Assembly (NCBI GenBank): GCA_017849585.1
Contig: JAFIGT010000033.1
Coordinates: forward strand, 62,001 to 126,000
DNA: 64,000 nucleotides
Source of the DNA: Verrucomicrobium sp.
Lineage (GTDB): Bacteria; Verrucomicrobiota; Verrucomicrobiia; Methylacidiphilales; UBA1321
Reading direction: 5' to 3'
In this document: positions 8,319 through 17,909 of the stretch, piece after piece
How the letters are laid out: each line of letters begins with the position of its first letter
How positions within the stretch are numbered: position 1 is the first letter of the stretch
Notes under the pieces: generated by a model
Seen by the model: the letters and a program-made list of their open reading frames with translations, nothing else
Database searches by the model: none
Told to the model about the DNA's origin: nothing
Program-made: the position numbers and the translations under genes

Positions 8319-8998
8319 CACTTTTTTTCCACACGCAGCGAGTAACCGGAGCCGCGCAGGGTGTGAATCAGCTTGGGTTCGAAATCGCGATCGATCTTGT
8401 TCCGCAGCCGGCACACGAGAACGTCGACGACATTCGTCTGCGGATCGAAACTGTAATCCCAGATATGTTCGAGGATCATTGTTTTCGAAACCACCCGGCC
8501 CGTGTTGCGCAGCAGGTACTCCAGCAATGAAAATTCGCGCGCTTGCAGCTCAATCCGTTGGCCACTACGGGTTACCTCGCGCGAGACGAGATTCATGGAG
8601 AGATCCTCCAGCGAGAGCGTGGTGGTCTCCGCTGTGCGCGTCGCGCGTCGCAGATGCGCTTGCAGACGGGCGAGCAGTTCGGAGAAGGAAAACGGTTTTG
8701 TCAGGTAATCATCACCACCGCGTTGCAAGCCCGCAATGCGGTCGTCCACATCGCGCTTCGCACTCAGAATGATCACCGGCATCTTCAACTGCCGCGCGCG
8801 CCAGCGCTCGATCATGGCCAGTCCGTCGAGCTTCGGCAGCATGATGTCGACCACGGCTGCATCGTAGGGGTTGGCCAGACCGAACTCCACGCCGTCCTCG
8901 CCGTTGTCCGCCACATCCACGGCAAAGCCCGCCTGCTTGAGACCCTTCGCCACGAAGGAGGCGATCTTCTTGTCATCTTCCACGACGAGTATGCGCAC
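8318..8998 (-). CDS. OmpR-family response regulator
   Basis: A 226-residue two-domain regulator. The receiver domain (about 1-115) has the acidic pair E7-D8-D9, the phospho-acceptor D51 in AVVDIMLP and the ILSAK switch Ser/Lys. The winged-helix effector domain (about 130-222) ends with the typical [15 protein letters not shown] and GSGYSL motifs. It is the first gene of the pair with the adjacent histidine kinase. The Bat-type cluster upstream ends 14 bases away (9013), so this two-component system may be transcribed with it. Targets unknown. Confidence 0.93.
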   Translation of the reverse strand: MRILVVEDDKKIASFVAKGLKQAGFAVDVADNGEDGVEFGLANPYDAAVVDIMLPKLDGLAMIERWRARQLKMPVIILSAKRDVDDRIAGLQRGGDDYLTKPFSFSELLARLQAHLRRATRTAETTTLSLEDLSMNLVSREVTRSGQRIELQAREFSLLEYLLRNTGRVVSKTMILEHIWDYSFDPQTNVVDVLVCRLRNKIDRDFEPKLIHTLRGSGYSLRVEKK

Positions 8999-9012
8999 AG
9001 GGATAAGGTAGG

Positions 9013-9828
9013 TTAGGGGGTGGCTTTCAGCAAATCCGGTTCCACGGTGGCGATCTGGGATTGGTTCACCCAGGCCGATTTGCCTTTTTCGTACCGGACC
9101 AAAATGTAGTCGCCGTATTTCTTCTCGGCGTTGACCGAATCTCCCTCGGGCAGCGTGGTCATCACCTCGGATTTATCGAAGGGCGAGACGAGCAGCGAGG
9201 CCTGCTTGACGATGACGATGGCTTCGTGCCGGTCCTGCACCGACATCGCGCCGCAGGCGACGATGAGAAAAAGAGCCACCACGTTGAGGAAGAGAATCAA
9301 TCGCCAGATCGGCGTGAGAAGGGGCGTGCTGACGCCGACGCGCTGCAGCCACTCGGGCCGTACCAACCGCACCACCCAGAGCAGGCAGAGGAGGGAGAAA
9401 GCGAAGCTGGCTGTCCACGCCCATTGACTCGGATTCAGTGATTTCAGAAGAACGCGCCACCACCGCTCGGAAGGTTGCGGCAGGCCCGATTGGGACCGGG
9501 CATATTTCAGATTCGCGTGGATGTCGGGGTCGCGCGGATCGAGCCGTAGCGCGCGCTCATAGTTGAGAATGGCGAGTCCGACTTGACCATGACGGTAGTA
9601 AGCGTTACCGAGATTGAACAATACCGAGGCGGAGTAACCGTTTTGCTTGAGGAGATTTTCGTAACTGCTGATGGCCTCGGCATACTTGCCCGAGCCGAAC
9701 GCGCGATTCGCCGCATCGAAGGCCGTATCGGCGGGCGCGGCGTGAAGCAGGCCCGATGACAATAAGACGAGTGCTAGGAAGAGGGCCGTCCTGCAACGCA
9801 AGAAAACGATCGCGGAAGTTTGCATCAT
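9013..9828 (-). CDS. BatE-like TPR and SH3 domain protein
   Basis: A 271-residue protein. The start at 9828 makes an ATGA overlap with the stop of the BatD gene and is followed by a signal-like hydrophobic stretch (LFLALVLLSSGLLHAAPA). TPR repeats (about 30-110, including SASVLFNLGNAYYRHGQVG) are followed by two membrane helices (about 135-155 and 170-192) and a C-terminal SH3b-like domain (about 200-262, VKQASLLVSPFDKSEVMTTL). This is the BatE architecture of Bacteroidetes, Spirochaetes and Verrucomicrobia. It probably works in a membrane complex with BatA, B and D, whose biochemical role is not firmly known; links to envelope stress and aerotolerance have been proposed. Confidence 0.8.
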   Translation of the reverse strand: MMQTSAIVFLRCRTALFLALVLLSSGLLHAAPADTAFDAANRAFGSGKYAEAISSYENLLKQNGYSASVLFNLGNAYYRHGQVGLAILNYERALRLDPRDPDIHANLKYARSQSGLPQPSERWWRVLLKSLNPSQWAWTASFAFSLLCLLWVVRLVRPEWLQRVGVSTPLLTPIWRLILFLNVVALFLIVACGAMSVQDRHEAIVIVKQASLLVSPFDKSEVMTTLPEGDSVNAEKKYGDYILVRYEKGKSAWVNQSQIATVEPDLLKATP

Positions 9829-11732
9829 ACCTTCTTCTCCAATCGGCCCAGCAGTGACACGATGGCTTTTTGCCAATCGGCGAGCGTGACATCGGTGCGG
9901 GCTTCGCCCGAGTAAGCCATTTCATCGGCGACGAGAAAGAGGCTCTTCAGCGAGTCGGCCAGTTCCGTGCTGCGTTCGCTGATGACCTCGAACGTGATGT
10001 CATCGGCCTTGATGCGCCAGCGGTCCGCCAGCCGGAACTGCACGGCGCGGCGCGCGGCGGTGAAGAACGCGGCGGCATCGTTGCGCGTCACCGCGGTATT
10101 CATCGCTTCCAGTTGCGCGCGTACCGCGCGGTTCGCTTCGTGGGTGCGGGCGTAATTGGGATCATTCTCCAGGCGTTGACGACGGCGGGCGACGAGAAAT
10201 CCCGCCACCAGAGCGATCAGGGGGACGCCTTGCGCAGCGATGAAAAGCGGATTGCGGTAGATGGGTGTGAAATTCGCGACGAAGGGAGAGAGGTACACTT
10301 TGATCGGTACCAGCGCTGGCTCGGCCGGTTTGGTATCCTCCTCGACTTTTTGAGCGGCGGAGGGAGTTGCGGTCGGCGTGGCTGCTGCGACCGGCGATGC
10401 CGGAGCTTCGCTGATGACCACGCGTGGCGCTTCCGCCGTGCGCGTTACGTACTGTTTGAGATCGGGATTAAAGAAAGTGAAAGAGATGGGCGGAAGCGAT
10501 CCCACTTTCAGTGGCACCACGGCCTCGGTGAAAATTTTGCGGCCTTCCAGACCGAGATCATCACGTAACTCGATCTTGCTTGTGGGCGTGTAGGTCTTGA
10601 ATCCGTCAGTCGAGGTGAGTACGGGCGCATTCACGCGGTCGAGGTTGCCTTTGCCATCGATCGTCATCTCGAGGCTGATCGGCTCGCCCACTTTTACCTT
10701 GTCCGGCTGCGCCTTGACGGTGAGGGTGTAATCGCCAATCGCGCCGCTGAAGTTCTCCGGCTTGCCATCGCTTGGTACGGACGTAATTTTCCAATTTTGT
10801 GTGGTGCTCTGCACCTTCTTTTCCACCATGCGATATTGTGAGAACATCGCATCAAGAATGCTTTCGTCGAGTCCGCCGGGGCGGCGCATCTTTACCCGTT
10901 CCGCCACGCGGATACTTTGTTCGACGCCGACGGAATAATCGCCCGTTTTGACCGGCACAACGGCGACATTCCAAATCCCGACATTATAGAGCGTGTTGTC
11001 GATCATCTCCTGATCTTGCTCGAGTTTTTTAGGCAACGTCACGGTGAAGGCATCGCTGAGGAATTTCAACGGCGAGGGGACGAGTTCCGCCTGACGATCG
11101 GCGCGTACATAGAGCTTCACCGTCACCGGCACCACCTGGCCCACCACCATTTCATTGCGCGGACTGTAAAGTCGTAGAAATACCACTTCGTTCCCGACGT
11201 TCACCGGTTTCGGCGTGGTTGTGCTCGGGCGCGGGGCTGGAGCCTGTGTTTGCGGATCGGGTGCGGTGTTACCTGTCACATACGGAGACGAAGCCGCAGG
11301 AGCAGAAACGGGCGGCGGTGCCTGACCCTGACCTTGGAATACTTTCAGTGCCAGCGGCGCAGTGGCGACCTTCTGTCCGCCTGCTTCGACTTGGAAAGAG
11401 GGAATGACATATTGGCCCTCTGCGTTGGGCAGCACCGCAAAGACATAAAAACTTTGCTGGGCCATCACGCCATTAATAATCTGCAGCGAGCTCTGCGTGC
11501 CGCGCGAGACGATTTCGAGATTTTCCACCTGCGGCAGGTTGATCCGCGCCGAGCTCGCGCCGGTCACTTCAACAGTCAACTGCGCGGCCTGGCCGAGCGC
11601 GACCTGTCGCGGCTCGATCGTTGCGCGGACGCTGACATCGGCGGCTCGCAACGACAGCAGACCGAGCCCGGCCAGCAAGCCCATGCAGGCGGCGGCGGTC
11701 ACGTAGACCCGGGTCTGAGACATCGTTTTCAT
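9825..11732 (-). CDS. batD: BatD-like membrane protein
   Basis: A 635-residue protein with an N-terminal signal peptide or anchor (about 10-30). It has a long extracytoplasmic part made of beta-sandwich repeats (starting VSVRATIEPRQVALGQAAQL, the hallmark BatD opening), a Pro/Ala/Thr-rich segment (about 140-175), one transmembrane helix near 500 (LFIAAQGVPLIALVAGFLVARRR) and a cytoplasmic C-terminal helical domain. An AAGGA ribosome-binding site lies about 10 bases before the ATG, 12 bases after the upstream stop. Family and neighbourhood both point to BatD (oxygen-tolerance protein family), the outer scaffold of the Bat complex. Confidence 0.85.
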   Translation of the reverse strand: MKTMSQTRVYVTAAACMGLLAGLGLLSLRAADVSVRATIEPRQVALGQAAQLTVEVTGASSARINLPQVENLEIVSRGTQSSLQIINGVMAQQSFYVFAVLPNAEGQYVIPSFQVEAGGQKVATAPLALKVFQGQGQAPPPVSAPAASSPYVTGNTAPDPQTQAPAPRPSTTTPKPVNVGNEVVFLRLYSPRNEMVVGQVVPVTVKLYVRADRQAELVPSPLKFLSDAFTVTLPKKLEQDQEMIDNTLYNVGIWNVAVVPVKTGDYSVGVEQSIRVAERVKMRRPGGLDESILDAMFSQYRMVEKKVQSTTQNWKITSVPSDGKPENFSGAIGDYTLTVKAQPDKVKVGEPISLEMTIDGKGNLDRVNAPVLTSTDGFKTYTPTSKIELRDDLGLEGRKIFTEAVVPLKVGSLPPISFTFFNPDLKQYVTRTAEAPRVVISEAPASPVAAATPTATPSAAQKVEEDTKPAEPALVPIKVYLSPFVANFTPIYRNPLFIAAQGVPLIALVAGFLVARRRQRLENDPNYARTHEANRAVRAQLEAMNTAVTRNDAAAFFTAARRAVQFRLADRWRIKADDITFEVISERSTELADSLKSLFLVADEMAYSGEARTDVTLADWQKAIVSLLGRLEKKV

Positions 11733-11744
11733 TTTGGAAAATCC

Positions 11745-13784
11745 TTACCAATCCTTCTTCACCTCGCGCTGGTCGGCTTTCTCGTTCTGTTTGCCTTGCA
11801 GTAGCATTACCTTCTTCTCATCTCCCTTGGCAGAATCAAGCAGATTACGCGCTTCCGCCTTGCTCATTTGACCGGGTCGGGGTTCTTCGCCACCGTCTTC
11901 ACCCTGTTTGGCCTGCTGCGGCTTTTGATCCGGCTGCTGGCCCGGCTTGTTTTCCGGCTGGGCGGGTTGCTTCTTCTCCTCGGGTTTTTGACCGTTCTGT
12001 CCGGCCTGATCCTTGTTCTGATTCTGATCTTTTTTCTCGTCAGGTTTGCCGCCCTGATTTTGGTTCTGGGAGTTAGACGAATTCGATTGGTTGTTTTTGT
12101 CCTGATTTTTATCTTTGTTCTCAGGATTCTGATTCTTGTCTTTATCGGATTGATTTTGATTCTGCTGGTTCTTGTCCTGATTCTTTTGATCCTGCTTTTG
12201 CTGCTGATCCTGTTGCTGGTCGTTCTTCTGTTGTTGCGGCGGTTGCTGCTTCTTCAATTCCTCCAGCTTCTTCTTCACGTAATCGCGGTTGTACTTTGCA
12301 TCGGCGTCATCGGCCTTGATGCGTAGTGCACCTTCATAGGCTTGAATCGCCTGTTCCCACGCACCAATGGTTTGCTGGGGATTGCTCTTCTCGGTTTCCT
12401 GACCGATACGATACAGTGTGTTGCCGAGATTATAGGATGTATTTTGGACGAGCACCGGATCCTGTGCTCCGAGCGCTTTCTGAAAGGCTTGGGCGGCCTC
12501 GTTCCATTGGCCGGCCTTGTAGGCAGAAGCGCCTACGTTGTATTGCAACTCTGCGCGATCCGGATGCTTCTTTTCCTCGGCGGAATATTGCTGCAGGGCC
12601 ACGCCGTACTGCCCCTTCTTGTAAGCTTTCTCGGCCGAGCCGGGCGAAGCCTGCGCTGTTAATCCCGAGAGCAGTAGAGCGCTCAGAAGGATCGCCACCG
12701 GGGCAGAACGCTTGCGGTCGTGTCGTTGCACGGTGATGTGATGCTTCGGTCGGATGTCGCGCGATTCAAGGCGGCGCTTGGCCGGAGCGCGACGTTCAAT
12801 GAGGAGCAGTTCGATGATGAAGAGCGCGAGCGCCAATCCGAGCGGCCATTGGAAGCGCTCGTAGTAGACGCGTTGCTGGCGAGAGGAGAGGTCGTATTGC
12901 GGCAGCGTCTTTAGATCACGATTGTAGACCTTGATCAGACCCTGGCCATCGGAGCCGAGAGGCTCGTAGGAGCCTCCGGTGACGTCCGCGATCTGGCGCA
13001 GCATCTTCTCATCCAGGCGAGACTTCACGAAGTTGCCGTTCTCATCCTTGGCGAAAGCCACGCCACCGCGTTCATCCGGCACGGGAACAAGTTCGCCGGT
13101 CGAGGAACCGACGCCGATCGTATAGATTTTCACGCCTTGTTTCGCTGCATCTCGGGCCACATCGAGAGCGCGGCCTTCCAGATCTTCGCCATCGGTGATC
13201 AGGACAAGGATCTTGTGATTCTGACCTTCGTTCACGAACGCTGCCTCGGCTTCCGTGATGGCGCTGGCCACATCGGTGCCGCCGCGCGGAATGATCGTCG
13301 TGTCGAGTGCCTGCAGACTTTCCAGAAAAGCGGAGTGGTCCAGCGTGAGCGGGCATTGCAGGAACGCTTCGCCCGCGAAGGCAATCAGGCCGACGCGGTC
13401 GCCGCCGATTTGGTCGACAAGGTCATTCACCGCGAGCTTGGCACGGGTCAGACGGTCCGGTTTCACATCCTGCGCAAGCATGCTCTTGGACGTATCGACC
13501 GCGATCAGAATATCGATGCCGCGGCGCTTGATTTCTTCCCAATAAAAGCCCCATTGCGGACGCGCCAGCGCGGTGAAGAGCATCGCCACGGCGAGCACCC
13601 AGAGGATCTGTTTGATCAGGCGCAATTGCGGCGACATGCTCGCCGTGAGTTGCGGCAGGAGATGACTCGCGGCAAATTTCTCGAGTGTGCGGCGTCGAGC
13701 CTGACCGGACAGGCGGAACGCGAGCACGAGCAGAGCACAGACGGCGAGACCAACAGCGAGCCAGAGGGGTTGGGCAAAAGTCAT
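11745..13784 (-). CDS. BatB-BatC fusion: VWA domain plus TPR and Gln/Asn/Lys-rich tail
   Basis: A 679-residue protein. The N-terminal half is BatB: two membrane helices (about 7-25 and 57-75), a von Willebrand A domain (about 90-285) with the metal site D-T-S-K-S and later T and D residues, and a third helix (about 315-332). The second half begins with a hydrophobic stretch (PVAILLSALLLSGLTAQASP, about 362-381), continues with TPR repeats (about 385-510) and ends in about 150 residues very rich in Gln, Asn, Lys and Asp. BatB and BatC are separate genes in many species; here they form one continuous frame. The internal hydrophobic stretch looks like the old BatC signal peptide and would now act as a membrane segment. 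Confidence 0.85.
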   Translation of the reverse strand: MTFAQPLWLAVGLAVCALLVLAFRLSGQARRRTLEKFAASHLLPQLTASMSPQLRLIKQILWVLAVAMLFTALARPQWGFYWEEIKRRGIDILIAVDTSKSMLAQDVKPDRLTRAKLAVNDLVDQIGGDRVGLIAFAGEAFLQCPLTLDHSAFLESLQALDTTIIPRGGTDVASAITEAEAAFVNEGQNHKILVLITDGEDLEGRALDVARDAAKQGVKIYTIGVGSSTGELVPVPDERGGVAFAKDENGNFVKSRLDEKMLRQIADVTGGSYEPLGSDGQGLIKVYNRDLKTLPQYDLSSRQQRVYYERFQWPLGLALALFIIELLLIERRAPAKRRLESRDIRPKHHITVQRHDRKRSAPVAILLSALLLSGLTAQASPGSAEKAYKKGQYGVALQQYSAEEKKHPDRAELQYNVGASAYKAGQWNEAAQAFQKALGAQDPVLVQNTSYNLGNTLYRIGQETEKSNPQQTIGAWEQAIQAYEGALRIKADDADAKYNRDYVKKKLEELKKQQPPQQQKNDQQQDQQQKQDQKNQDKNQQNQNQSDKDKNQNPENKDKNQDKNNQSNSSNSQNQNQGGKPDEKKDQNQNKDQAGQNGQKPEEKKQPAQPENKPGQQPDQKPQQAKQGEDGGEEPRPGQMSKAEARNLLDSAKGDEKKVMLLQGKQNEKADQREVKKDW

Positions 13785-13802
13785 GGGATTCTCCAGTGGG
13801 TA

Positions 13803-14804
13803 TTAGGGCAATCTCCGAAAGCGGGTGTGGGCGAGACCGAGCTCCGCGCCGAGCAGTAGGAAGGCCGGGATCAACGCCATCGCAAAGAGGTCGCGGAAGT
13901 TCTCGTACTTCTTCATCGTCTGCGTGGTCTTTTCCAGGCGATCGATCTCCGCGTAAATGCGGCGCAGCGAATCGGTATCCGTGGCGCGGTAGAAGCGGCC
14001 CCCAGTGATGTCCGCGATGGTCTTGAGATTCTTTTCGTCCACATCGACCGGGATGGTGACGATGCGGCGACGACCGAATTCATCGGTAACCGGAATCGGG
14101 GCGGGACCTTCGGAACCGGCGGCGATGGTGTAGACCTTCACCCCAAGCGCATGGGCCGCTTCGGCGGCGGTGAGGGGAGCGATCTTGCCGGTGTTGTTCA
14201 CGCCGTCGGTGAGAAGGACGATCACTTTGGACTTGGCGACCTGACCACGCAGGCGGTTCACGCTCGAGGCGAGACCCGAACCGATGGCGGTGCCATCCTG
14301 GCTCAGACCGACCTGCAGGCGTTCGATATTTTGCAGCAACCAATCGTGATCGAGCGTCAGCGGGCTGACGAGATACGGTTGTCCCGCGAAGGCTACCATG
14401 CCGATGCGGTCATTGGGTCGCGCTTCCACAAACTTGCCGACCACTTCCTTCACCACTTCCAGTCGTGAGATGGCCTGACCCGCACGTTGGTAATCCATCG
14501 CCTGCATCGAGCCGGACACGTCGACCGCGAGAATCATGTCGATACCGCTGGCGTTGACCTCGGTGGAGCTCTTGCCGTGCTGCGGCCGGGCGAGGGCGAT
14601 GATCACAAATGCGAGAGCGAGCAGGCGCAAGGTCGTCAACCACGCGCCCGCACTGGTGCGGCGCAGCGTGCCGAGACGGCGCACCGTGTCGACGCTCGGA
14701 TATTGCACGGCGGCGGCGCGGCCCTTGCGGCCCATCCAGAGCGCGAGCAGGGGAAGGAGCAGGAGCAGCCAGAGAAATTCGGGATTGGCAAAACGGTAGA
14801 GCAT
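13803..14804 (-). CDS. batA: BatA-like VWA membrane protein
   Basis: A 333-residue protein with N-terminal membrane helices (about 8-25 and 55-75), a von Willebrand A domain (about 88-280) with a complete metal-ion-dependent adhesion motif (D-V-S-G-S near 95-99, then LTLDHD and TDGVNN) and a C-terminal helix (about 305-325). It is the first VWA protein of the Bat cluster, 18 bases upstream of the BatB-BatC fusion. It probably interacts through its VWA domain with MoxR and BatB at the cytoplasmic or periplasmic membrane face. Confidence 0.88.
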   Translation of the reverse strand: MLYRFANPEFLWLLLLLPLLALWMGRKGRAAAVQYPSVDTVRRLGTLRRTSAGAWLTTLRLLALAFVIIALARPQHGKSSTEVNASGIDMILAVDVSGSMQAMDYQRAGQAISRLEVVKEVVGKFVEARPNDRIGMVAFAGQPYLVSPLTLDHDWLLQNIERLQVGLSQDGTAIGSGLASSVNRLRGQVAKSKVIVLLTDGVNNTGKIAPLTAAEAAHALGVKVYTIAAGSEGPAPIPVTDEFGRRRIVTIPVDVDEKNLKTIADITGGRFYRATDTDSLRRIYAEIDRLEKTTQTMKKYENFRDLFAMALIPAFLLLGAELGLAHTRFRRLP

Positions 14805-14818
14805 GGGGACTCCTTTTC

Positions 14819-15664
14819 TTAAGCTTCGGAGCTACGTAATTCGGGGGCGGTGGGAGACTGGGCTTCGAGCGCGGGATTGGTGGCGGTCACGAACGCCACC
14901 GCGCTGGTGTGCATCTTCTCCATTTCCTCGGGCGAGAGCGTCCAGCGGGCGAACTTGGCCAGATCGCAATGCTTGAGGAAGTCTTCCAGCAGCGGCGCAT
15001 GTTCGGCCAGGCGAGTCGAGGGTTTCTCGACGAGGTCGTGGAGAAATTCCTCCGTCGTGCGATGCGCGGCACGGGTGCCGAAGCGGGCTTCGATGTAGTT
15101 GCGGGTGATCTCCGACACGCGGAAGGAATACTCACGCACCTTGTCCGGAGCCATAAGGCTGCGAGCCTGGTCGAGGGCTTCGAGAGCAAGTTCAAACGAC
15201 GTCTTGGCCCGTTCCTTTGCGCGGCTCTTCCACCAGCGATAGAGCGCATACAGCGCAGCGGCGAGGGCGAGTCCGCCCGCCAGATAGGCCAGCCACATCC
15301 ACGACGGCGCAATGTGCACCACGCCGCGAATGTCGCGGATGTCGTCTGCCGTTGTGGTGCTCATGGCAGAGGCGGGTAGCGTCGCACTGCCGGGAGTGGC
15401 GACGGAGAACGGCGCAGAGGATGTTGTGGTGGGAACAGCAGTTGAGTTCGTGCTGCCGTATTTGAGAGGGTCGGCCGAGGCGAGATCGATCGCGAGGAAA
15501 ATCAGCGCCAGCGTGAGCACTGCGGCCCAAAGCTGTGACAATAGACGGCGCGGGGCCAGGGGGTGTTCCGCCACTTGGGCTTGGGCGCGATAGCTCGGGA
15601 TGGCACTCACATTGCGGCGATGCGCGTAGCGTGGGGGCGGGGGAAATTGCAGAATGGTAGCCAT
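14819..15664 (-). CDS. DUF4381-like membrane protein of Bat cluster
   Basis: A 281-residue protein. The start at 15664 follows the DUF58 stop by a single base, so the two are coupled. A basic N-terminus is followed by a membrane helix (about 45-65), a Ser/Thr/Ala-rich extracytoplasmic stretch, a second helix (about 122-142, MWLAYLAGGLALAAALYALY) and a cytoplasmic helical domain (about 145-260) with EITRNYIEARFG and TTEEFLHDL, typical of DUF4381-like proteins between DUF58 and batA. Exact role unknown. Confidence 0.75.
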   Translation of the reverse strand: MATILQFPPPPRYAHRRNVSAIPSYRAQAQVAEHPLAPRRLLSQLWAAVLTLALIFLAIDLASADPLKYGSTNSTAVPTTTSSAPFSVATPGSATLPASAMSTTTADDIRDIRGVVHIAPSWMWLAYLAGGLALAAALYALYRWWKSRAKERAKTSFELALEALDQARSLMAPDKVREYSFRVSEITRNYIEARFGTRAAHRTTEEFLHDLVEKPSTRLAEHAPLLEDFLKHCDLAKFARWTLSPEEMEKMHTSAVAFVTATNPALEAQSPTAPELRSSEA

Positions 15665-15665
15665 G

Positions 15666-16574
15666 TTAGCGTCTCCTCTTTTCACGGGAGTTGAAGAAAT
15701 TCAGCAGCGCTGGGACGTACGGTTTTCCCGTGGCCAGCTCGAGTGTCTCCACGCCGCTCGAGCGGGTCAGGTGGCGCAGTTCATCCAGGCGTTCCTCGCT
15801 CAGCGCGGCAAAGGCGCGGCGGGTTTCCTCGTTGGCGGTGTTGATCTCGTATTGTTCCCCCGTCTCGGCATCCTCCACGGTGAGCAAGCCCATGTCTGGT
15901 AGTTCATGTTCATGCCGGTCGGAGATCGACAGGGCAATCAGGTCATGGCGTTTGTTCGTCAGCCGCAGCGCGGTTTGCAGCGGCGGCAGCGGCGTGATGA
16001 AGTCGGACAGCAGGAAGACCACCGCGCGGCGCTTGAGCACGCGATTCACAAAGTCGAGCGCGAGCGGGATGTCGGTGCCCTGCTGGCGCGGTTCGAAGAA
16101 AAGGATTTCGCGCACGACGCGGAGTACATGACTGCGGCCTTTTTGCGGCGGGATGTAGGCTTCGATCTGGTCGGTGAAGAGCACCGCGCCGACTTTGTCG
16201 CGATTGCGGATGGCAGAGAAGGCGAGGACGCTGGCCACCTCGGCGGCGAGTTCGCGCTTGCTCTGCGCGTTGGAACCGAAATTGCCGGATGCGCTCAAAT
16301 CGATCATCAGCATGATCGTGAGTTCGCGCTCCTCGGTGAATTTCTTCACGAAGGTCGTGCCGCTGCGCGCAGTCACATTCCAGTCGATCATGCGCACCTC
16401 GTCGCCGGGCGAGTACTCGCGCACCTCGTCGAAGTCCATGCCCCGTCCCTTGAAGACGGAATGGTATTCGCCTGCGAGAGAGTCGTTGACGAGTCGATTG
16501 GTGCGGATTTCGATCTGCCGCACCTTCTTCAAAATCTCCCGCGTGCGATCGCGGCCTTTGAGTTCGGTTTTCAT
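15666..16574 (-). CDS. DUF58 domain protein
   Basis: A 302-residue soluble protein started at the ATG at 16574 (MKTELKGRDRTREILKKVRQ), the usual family N-terminus; a further 27 residues upstream do not look like the family. The diagnostic block GRGMDFDEVREYSPGDEVR followed by IDWNVTARSG is at about 45-75, and the VWA-like fold follows with LMIDLSASGNFGS. DUF58 proteins are constant partners of MoxR ATPases and are thought to be their substrates or adaptors. It lies between moxR (105-base gap) and the DUF4381-like gene. Confidence 0.9.
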   Translation of the reverse strand: MKTELKGRDRTREILKKVRQIEIRTNRLVNDSLAGEYHSVFKGRGMDFDEVREYSPGDEVRMIDWNVTARSGTTFVKKFTEERELTIMLMIDLSASGNFGSNAQSKRELAAEVASVLAFSAIRNRDKVGAVLFTDQIEAYIPPQKGRSHVLRVVREILFFEPRQQGTDIPLALDFVNRVLKRRAVVFLLSDFITPLPPLQTALRLTNKRHDLIALSISDRHEHELPDMGLLTVEDAETGEQYEINTANEETRRAFAALSEERLDELRHLTRSSGVETLELATGKPYVPALLNFFNSREKRRR

Positions 16575-16679
16575 GACCTGTCCAGTTCCAATGTTAATCT
16601 GCTGACACAACCCGGCGTTTCGCGCCACCCCTCTTGTGAGAGGGGACTCCTGCATGCGCTCCGGAATCGATGCCGTGCT

Positions 16680-17753
16680 TTACGGCACCGGGAGCGTATC
16701 GAGGATCTTGGTGATGATCTGTTCGGACGTGGTGTTCTCCGCCTCGGCTTCGTAGGTGACCGTGACGCGGTGACGCAGGACATCGTGAGCCATCATCTTC
16801 ACATCCTGCGGGGTGACGTAACCGCGGCCCTGGAGGAATGCGTAGGCTTTCGAGACGAGCGTGAGGGCGATGGTGGCACGAGGGGATGCGCCGTATTCGA
16901 TGAACCCGGCGAGGTCAAGATTGTACGCCTTTGGATCGCGTGTCGCGAGCACGATGTCGACGATGTAATCCTTCACCTTGTCATCGATGTAGATCGTGTT
17001 CACCACCTGGCGCGAGGCGACGATGTCGTCGCACGTGACGACCGGTTGCACCGGTGCCATCGGTTCCGTCGAGGCCATCGTGTCGAGAATGGCGCGCTCT
17101 TCACTACGGTTCGGATAGGTGATCACGAGCTTGAGCATGAAGCGGTCGACCTGTGCTTCGGGGAGTTGATACGTGCCTTCCTGCTCCACCGGGTTCTGCG
17201 TGGCCATCACGAGGAACGGATCGGGCAGCGTGTAGGTCGAATCGCCGATGGTGACCTGGCGTTCCTGCATTGCTTCGAGCAGCGCGCTCTGCACCTTGGC
17301 CGGGGCGCGGTTGATTTCATCGGCGAGCACCATGTTCGCGAAAATCGGACCGTGCTTGGTGTTGAAGGTGCCTTCGCGCGGATTGTAAATGAGCGTACCC
17401 ACGATGTCCGCCGGGAGCATGTCGGGCGTGAACTGGATGCGTTGGAATTTCGATTGAATCGCCGAGGCGAGCGTCTTCAGCGCGAGAGTCTTCGCGAGTC
17501 CGGGCACGCCTTCCAGCAGGATGTGACCGTTGGCAACCAGGCCGATGATGAGGCGGTCGACGAGGTATTTCTGGCCGACAATGACGCGGCCCATTTCCTG
17601 TTGAAGCGGGCGCACCCACGCGGAGGTGCGCTGCACGGATTCGTTGATGGCTTGGATGCTGGTGTTGTGGTTCACGGTGGAGGGCGCGCGGAAGCGATCA
17701 ATCGCCGTCGGTTCCTGGCGCGGGGGGTTGAGGGTTGCGGCTGAGTTGGACAT
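16680..17753 (-). CDS. moxR: MoxR-family AAA+ ATPase
   Basis: A 357-residue cytoplasmic ATPase, first gene of the leftward Bat-type cluster. Walker A is LEGVPGLAKT (about 80-89), Walker B is MVLADEIN (about 141-148), sensor 1 is MATQNP, and the sensor 2 and lid region contain GASPRATIAL. MoxR proteins act as chaperone-like ATPases that remodel VWA-domain partners, which here would be DUF58, BatA and the BatB-BatC fusion. The first 30 residues (Pro/Ala/Asn-rich) are outside the conserved domain. Confidence 0.93.
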   Translation of the reverse strand: MSNSAATLNPPRQEPTAIDRFRAPSTVNHNTSIQAINESVQRTSAWVRPLQQEMGRVIVGQKYLVDRLIIGLVANGHILLEGVPGLAKTLALKTLASAIQSKFQRIQFTPDMLPADIVGTLIYNPREGTFNTKHGPIFANMVLADEINRAPAKVQSALLEAMQERQVTIGDSTYTLPDPFLVMATQNPVEQEGTYQLPEAQVDRFMLKLVITYPNRSEERAILDTMASTEPMAPVQPVVTCDDIVASRQVVNTIYIDDKVKDYIVDIVLATRDPKAYNLDLAGFIEYGASPRATIALTLVSKAYAFLQGRGYVTPQDVKMMAHDVLRHRVTVTYEAEAENTTSEQIITKILDTLPVP

Positions 17754-17909
17754 GGTGACCTCGGTGTTGGTGGGGTTGTTCGCTTTCGGGTGTTTCGATC
17801 TGACATGACCCTGCCAGATGCCCTTTGCGGCAACCTTTCGCCAACATTACAGATCAGTAATGTTCTGAGCCCCAACGATACGCAGCGAAACGAAAGTGAA
17901 AAGTCCGTA

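Noticed and set aside
12000-12240. Short-period repeat in the BatB-BatC gene as a possible microsatellite or CRISPR-like array
   Set aside because: The repeats are degenerate Gln/Asn/Lys codons in frame, with no constant unit or spacer.
11868-12326. Very hydrophobic Leu/Ile-rich rightward frame
   Set aside because: It is the antisense of the Gln/Asn/Lys-rich tail of the BatB-BatC fusion.
15906-17744. 612-codon rightward frame antisense to moxR and DUF58
   Set aside because: Composition rich in His, Arg and Asp is typical of the antisense frame of a G+C-rich gene; the leftward genes carry all conserved motifs.
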